DNA of 64,000 nucleotides from Candidatus Poribacteria bacterium (GTDB taxonomy: Bacteria > Poribacteria > WGA-4E > JAJDTR01): assembly GCA_028820655.1 (NCBI GenBank), contig JAPPIK010000020.1, forward strand, positions 1-64,000. Reading direction: 5' to 3'. The notes under the pieces are model-generated. The model was given only the letters and a program-made list of their open reading frames with translations, was not told the origin of the DNA and searched no databases. How positions within the stretch are numbered: position 1 is the first letter of the stretch; every line of letters starts with the position of its first letter. Below are positions 59,219 to 64,000 of this stretch, one piece after another. Position numbers and translations under genes: made by a program.

Positions 59219-60559
59219 ATGGGGATTAGTCGCTCACGCCTACGAGGCGCCAAGTTGCCCGGCCTGATCACCGAGGAAGTTGCCATTGCTGGCGCGGACA
59301 CGGAGCCGCGGATGTTGAGTGCGCTCCGAGCGCGGCAGGCGGCGCGTTATGCGGTGGATGTCGTGGACGCGCGGGCAGGTTTGCCTACCGCCGACGGCGG
59401 GGGCGAGGACGACGGAAAGGTTGCCATCCGGAACGACGGTCTCTACACAGTCGAGGTGACGCGGCACCATGGGACGGATCCGACGGGCGCTTGGGGGGCG
59501 TACGGCGAATCAAGTTACCGAGGATCGCACCCGCGGTACGATGTACCGGCATCGCCGCAAGCCGGGCAGACCTACTACAACACGTCGGAACGGACGTGGT
59601 ACCGGGGCGCTTCGGCGGAAGGTTCCCGCGTGCGGTGGATTCACACCACGGATCCGGTAAGGTGGATTGGGCATTTCGATTCTCGGGACGAAGCACTGGC
59701 TCATGCCGGCGGGGACGGACTGGCGTACACGGGATCGGGGGTCGAGGCGCTCTCGTCGTTCGCGGCGGGGAGTGGCACCTATACCGGGCGCAGGTGGGTG
59801 AGGCGTTCCGATCATGAGAGAGAACGCGAGTTGATTTATGAGACTCGGGATTTCAATGACTATCACCAAAAGGCGCAATTGATAAACCTCCGGCGGTCGA
59901 TGACGGGCGAGAGAAATGCGTTTTTCCTTTTTCACTACTTCAATCTTCCGGAAACAATCACGACGGAGCGTACATTCGTCGCGTCGACGGGGGAGCACGG
60001 GGCATCGACGGTGCACGTCGCCGCGGACAATTCGCGCGTGTCGTTCACCGTGGGTGACGGTTTTCCGAGCGCAACCTCAAGATATGACGGCTTAAAAATC
60101 ATCATTGAGGGATTGTCGAGCGGCGCGTACCGCATCGCGCGGGAAACGGGGGCCACGCCTCAGGACATTACCTACGACTCCGCATCCGGGACTATCTCGT
60201 TTCCGCTTCGAATTCAGCAGACCGGCGGGACGTTCACGGTTGGCGAAACGGTGCGCCTCACTTTGACATACCCGTTTTCGCACTCGGGCTTTTCCGATCC
60301 GATACCGGTTGAGGAGTGGTTGGCGCTGCCGCGTTCTTTGGGGACTGCGGGAGATACGAGCGCCAGAAATCTCGACCAGAAGATTTTCGTGGTTATATCG
60401 AGATTGTCCGAAGCCGGCTTGAATAGTTGGGGGCACGCGCGGATGGCGTTGGGACGTGTGACGGATTCGCAGATGGTTACGACATTTTCGCATACGCTTG
60501 AGGTGGTGGGGGGCACAAGTTCGCTCGGGCTCAGAATCTATCTTTACCGAGGAGCATAA
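59219..60559 (+). CDS. Tail-fibre-like/hypothetical protein (tandem paralog 1)
   Basis: MGISRSRLRGAKLPGLITEEVAIAG...DVPASPQAGQTYYNTSERTWYRG; family not identified with certainty. Confidence 0.6.
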   Translation: MGISRSRLRGAKLPGLITEEVAIAGADTEPRMLSALRARQAARYAVDVVDARAGLPTADGGGEDDGKVAIRNDGLYTVEVTRHHGTDPTGAWGAYGESSYRGSHPRYDVPASPQAGQTYYNTSERTWYRGASAEGSRVRWIHTTDPVRWIGHFDSRDEALAHAGGDGLAYTGSGVEALSSFAAGSGTYTGRRWVRRSDHERERELIYETRDFNDYHQKAQLINLRRSMTGERNAFFLFHYFNLPETITTERTFVASTGEHGASTVHVAADNSRVSFTVGDGFPSATSRYDGLKIIIEGLSSGAYRIARETGATPQDITYDSASGTISFPLRIQQTGGTFTVGETVRLTLTYPFSHSGFSDPIPVEEWLALPRSLGTAGDTSARNLDQKIFVVISRLSEAGLNSWGHARMALGRVTDSQMVTTFSHTLEVVGGTSSLGLRIYLYRGA

Positions 60560-60629
60560 AAACAGGGATTAGTGGAGAGTGATTAGTGGTTAGTAAAAAC
60601 CAGAAAGAAGTGCAAGTAGAGGAGAATTC

Positions 60630-61958
60630 ATGGGCATTAGTCGAGCGCGACTTGGCGGCGCCAAGTTGCCGAGTCTGATTACCGAGGAAGCCGCTTTGGC
60701 AGGCACAGACACCAAGCGGCGTATGTTCAGCGCGCTCCGGGCGCGGCAGGCGGCGCGTTATGCGGTGGATGTCGTGGACGCGCGGGCGGGCTTGCCCGCA
60801 GCCGACAGCACGGGCGGGGACGACGGGAAGGTCGCCATCCGGAACGACGGGCTCTATACAATCGAGGTGACACCGCACTACGGCACCAATCCGACCGGCT
60901 CTTGGGGGACATACGACAACACCGGTTTTCGAGGATCGCACTCGCGGTACGATGTTCCTGCATCGCCGCAAGCCGGGCAAACCTACTACAACACCTCGGA
61001 TCGGACGTGGTACCGGGGCGCCGCGGCGGAAGGTTCTCGCGTGCGGTGGATTCACGCAGCGGATCCGGAGAACTGGATCGGACATTTCGATTCTCGGGAC
61101 GCGGCGCTGGCTCATGCCGGCGGCGACGGACCGGCGTACACGGGATCGGAGGTCGAAACGCTGTCGTCGTTCGCGGCGGGGAGTGACGCCTATACGGAGC
61201 GCAGGTGGGTCAGACGCTCGGATCATGAGAGAGAACGCGAGTTGATCTACGAGAATCTGGACTTTAACGACTACCTTCGACAGGCGCGTCTGCTGGACCT
61301 CCGGCGGTCAATGTCGGGCGAGCGGAATGCGTTTTTCACCTTTCACTACTTTAATCTTCCCGAGACCGTTACGGCGGAGCGTGCGTTCGTGTCGGCAACG
61401 GCGGATCACAGCGCGTCAACCGCCCATGTCAACGGGGATAACACGAGCGTGTCGTTTGCCGTCGGAGATGAGTTCCCGGATGATGTTGTGGCTTATGACG
61501 GCAAGAGACTCGTCATCGAAGGGTTGTCGAGCGGCGCGCACCGCATCGTGCGGCAAGATGGCACCACGGCATACGACGCGACGGCAGGAATAGTCACATT
61601 GCCGGTAGCATCACAGGAAGCGGGCGGAAACTTTACGGCTGGGGAGACGGTTCGCATCACGTTGACAAACCCGTTTTCGCACTCGGCATTCTCGCAGCCG
61701 ATACCGGTGGAGGAGTGGCTGGCGCTGCCGCGGTCTTGGGGTACCGCGGGAGACACGAACGCAAGGAATCTGGATCAGAAGATTTATGTGGTCATCTCGC
61801 GGTTGTCGAATACGGAATTGAGCGAGTGGAGTCATGCGCGCATGGCGTTGGGGCGTGTGACGGACTCGCAGATGGTCACGACATTTTCGCATGCACTGGA
61901 AGTGTCGGGTGGCACTACAAAGTTGGGAGTACGGGTTTATCTGCAGCGCGGGGCATGA
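60630..61958 (+). CDS. Tail-fibre-like/hypothetical protein (tandem paralog 2)
   Basis: High similarity to 59219-60559 throughout; RBS AGAGGAG. Confidence 0.6.
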   Translation: MGISRARLGGAKLPSLITEEAALAGTDTKRRMFSALRARQAARYAVDVVDARAGLPAADSTGGDDGKVAIRNDGLYTIEVTPHYGTNPTGSWGTYDNTGFRGSHSRYDVPASPQAGQTYYNTSDRTWYRGAAAEGSRVRWIHAADPENWIGHFDSRDAALAHAGGDGPAYTGSEVETLSSFAAGSDAYTERRWVRRSDHERERELIYENLDFNDYLRQARLLDLRRSMSGERNAFFTFHYFNLPETVTAERAFVSATADHSASTAHVNGDNTSVSFAVGDEFPDDVVAYDGKRLVIEGLSSGAHRIVRQDGTTAYDATAGIVTLPVASQEAGGNFTAGETVRITLTNPFSHSAFSQPIPVEEWLALPRSWGTAGDTNARNLDQKIYVVISRLSNTELSEWSHARMALGRVTDSQMVTTFSHALEVSGGTTKLGVRVYLQRGA

Positions 61959-62272
61959 ATCGGCGTCCATAATCCGGAATTACGAAGGGGGTGGTGCCCA
62001 AGGGTGGCTGCACGTGCGGAAGGAGAGCGATGGTCGTCAATGTGCAAAGGACGATGCCAAGAGCGCCGATTTCCCACTTGCGAATCCCTGCGTCACGCGT
62101 TTCGTATCATGCGTGCATGCCGTTGCCAAATCCCCACAATACCAGCTTGCTTATGTACATAAAGCGAATTCTCTGTTAGACTGTCTACAATCGGATCCAC
62201 GCAACCCAAGCCATCGCGTCCGCCGCAACGTGTCATGTTCCGCGTCGCATCCCCTTCGCGAGGAGGAATCCA

Positions 62273-62854
62273 ATGAAACTGCTCTTAGTGCTTATCTGTC
62301 TCATCGTTCCTGTTTCAGGATGCTCCAGCACGTACGACTACATCGTTTATCGCGACGTACCGGACTCCCCTTCATTCGTAGTCCTCCCGGCAAATTCCTA
62401 CATGTCCGAAGCAACCTTCGCTATCGCAGTCGAGAAGGCGCTGATTAGCTGCTGGGTTAAAGTCGTAAGGCGCCCCGGCACCAAGCAGGTTACAACCGAG
62501 CAGGCTGCGGCAACCCTAAAGAAGGGTCAATTGCGCGATTCAAACGCGGCCGCCGCCGCGGTACAGGGTACGGATGTCAAACGAGTGGAGCATTTTCGAG
62601 AGTACGAGGACATTAGTGCCGACTACCTGGTAGAGACGTATGCCGACGAAAAGCAGGTCAGGATCTCAAACAAGGAGACGGATGAGATTCTGGCGGTGTT
62701 CTACCTTCCTGAACCGGCCCATAGATTTACCGTATATCACACGCTGAAAAACATGGGCGTTCAAGTGCATGGCCCCGAGCCAACTAAATCAGAGACGTTT
62801 TTTGACAAACGAACACCTGAAGCCAAGCACATTTCAATCACACCATCTTTTTGA
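62273..62854 (+). CDS. Lipoprotein of unknown function
   Basis: MKLLLVLICLIVPVSGCSS lipobox; RBS GAGGAGG. Confidence 0.7.
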   Translation: MKLLLVLICLIVPVSGCSSTYDYIVYRDVPDSPSFVVLPANSYMSEATFAIAVEKALISCWVKVVRRPGTKQVTTEQAAATLKKGQLRDSNAAAAAVQGTDVKRVEHFREYEDISADYLVETYADEKQVRISNKETDEILAVFYLPEPAHRFTVYHTLKNMGVQVHGPEPTKSETFFDKRTPEAKHISITPSF

Positions 62855-62889
62855 ATTGCTAATTCCTAAGACCGATATCTCCCTCGATC

Positions 62890-63000
62890 TTTGGAAGGGG
62901 AGACGGTGCGCATAACGTAGACAAACCCGTTTTCCCACTCGGCATTTTCGCAGCCCATAACAGTCGAGGAGTCGCTGACATTCCCGCAAGGAATATGGAA
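62890..63000 (+). pseudogene. Remnant of a third tail-fibre-like paralog
   Basis: GETVRIT*TNPFSHSAFSQPITVEES matches GETVRITLTNPFSHSAFSQPIPVEEW. Confidence 0.7.
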
Positions 63001-63214
63001 ACCACAACGTACCAAGGTAAGCTCTACTGCGAGCCTAGACGACCTCTTAACCGGTCCTATTGGCGACACCAAGTTTCTGAGTTTGTCTGAAATCTTGAGC
63101 ATGAACGTCCCATTCTCGCAATCGCCGCCACTGCGAACGCTATGAAATTGGACGTTAATCTCGAACCTGTATTCTCGCCGCCCTTCATGGTCCCTCCTCT
63201 TTAAGAACTGTAAT

Positions 63215-63700
63215 ATATAACTTGCCTTCCGCATTATCGAGCACCTAAAAGTTTGATTTCTCATGTGGCCGTGTCGCGCACCATTATTGACAGAAATGAG
63301 CCCGTTTGAAAAGTACATTTGTAGGGTGCGCACTGCGCACCAGCATTTAAAAGCCCCAGAGGGGATCAAGCGAATGGATAGTGAGTGCGATAGAGATCTT
63401 GAAGGTGTGTAGAAATGCCAGAACCCCGTGCACCTAAGCCCCAGAGGGGCAACAGGTACATAGCAGACAACAATAAAAGCACGAAAAACCTTCCTACGAA
63501 TGAACAAAATGGCTCTGCTACCGATTATTCAAACAGGCTCTAAAGCTGATGATGGAAGGGAAAAACGGTCAATCAATCGGACTCGGGGTAGTATCTCGGT
63601 GATTTTTGGTCGTTCGAGGAGATACGCCCAAGATCTAGTATGTGAGAATTTGAGATTACACAAGTCTATTATGCGGATGATAAGTATAACTTTAGTCGGT
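63215..63700. repeat. Second, shuffled copy of segments at ~20220-20330, ~5040-5240 and ~20570-20660 (IS-end-like)
   Basis: CTTCCGCATTATCGAGCAC, GATAGAGATCTTGAAGGTGTGTAGAAATGCCA, GGTGATTTTTGGTCGTTCGAGGAGATA. Confidence 0.7.
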
Positions 63701-63771
63701 GTTGTGTTGAGGATTCATGAGCGCCTCTATGTCTTCTTCGGCACACACCACTGAATGACACAGGCACATTC

Positions 63772-64000
63772 ATGATGATCCAACTCCGGAAGCGACGGAC
63801 ATGCGCCATCATTGCTATCGTTGTGCTGGGAGCCGCGGTCGGCGCTTTTCTGCATTGGCGCACACGCCAACCCCCGCCCCCGACGACCGTCTATGTCATG
63901 CCGGAGCCGAACCCCGACCGCGCCAAAATCCTCGATGACATGACGCGCGCCAGCAAGCATACCTTCCGCCGCCCCAAGCCGGAACAGAACGCGACACCCC
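63772..64000 (+). CDS. N-terminal part of a membrane-anchored protein running off the window
   Basis: MMIQLRKRRTCAIIAIVVLGAAVGAFLHWRTRQPPPPTTVYVMPEPNPDRAKILDDM...; no stop before 64000. Confidence 0.5.
   Translation, partial: MMIQLRKRRTCAIIAIVVLGAAVGAFLHWRTRQPPPPTTVYVMPEPNPDRAKILDDMTRASKHTFRRPKPEQNATP

Noticed and set aside
59510-60016. 168-aa minus-strand ORF (and 60531-61226)
   Set aside because: Antisense to tail-fibre-like genes; recurs only because those genes are paralogs.

Overview
This 64-kb window is bacterial, accessory-rich and repeat-laden. Domain style (LRR and WD40 secreted proteins with dockerin-like C-termini, PhyH dioxygenase, sialidase-like protein, very repeat-dense spacers) resembles candidate-phylum genomes such as Poribacteria, but that placement is inference. 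Main content: (i) a DNA-cytosine methyltransferase, a GHKL-ATPase/nuclease fusion and a Vsr endonuclease (0.9-4.7 kb); (ii) a Panacea-domain antitoxin with an overlapping RelE-like toxin, and HicB/HicA-like loci; (iii) an orphan terminase pair and, about 47 kb away, tandem tail-fibre-like paralogs; (iv) three paralogous LRR proteins (two with almost identical C-termini), three WD40 paralogs, and four substrate-binding lipoprotein paralogs with no permease in view; (v) a duplicated block at 45-50 kb with an 11-aa minisatellite, decayed HicA pieces, repeated N-terminal fragments and a HEPN-like protein; (vi) at least four families of short interspersed repeats. The most unusual signal is a ~36-37 bp sequence (consensus about GGGATYTCTATCGCGSTCGYTATYCACTCGCTTGAT) present in dozens of copies. 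It interrupts other repeat families, nests in itself, and has an apparent empty site and filled site upstream of two adjacent paralogous genes (50.83 and 51.41 kb). Two genes (WD40 at 12.9 kb, SBP at 39.7 kb) carry single in-frame stop codons. No rRNA, tRNA or CRISPR array was recognised. All calls come from reading the sequence and the ORF track; no database search was run.
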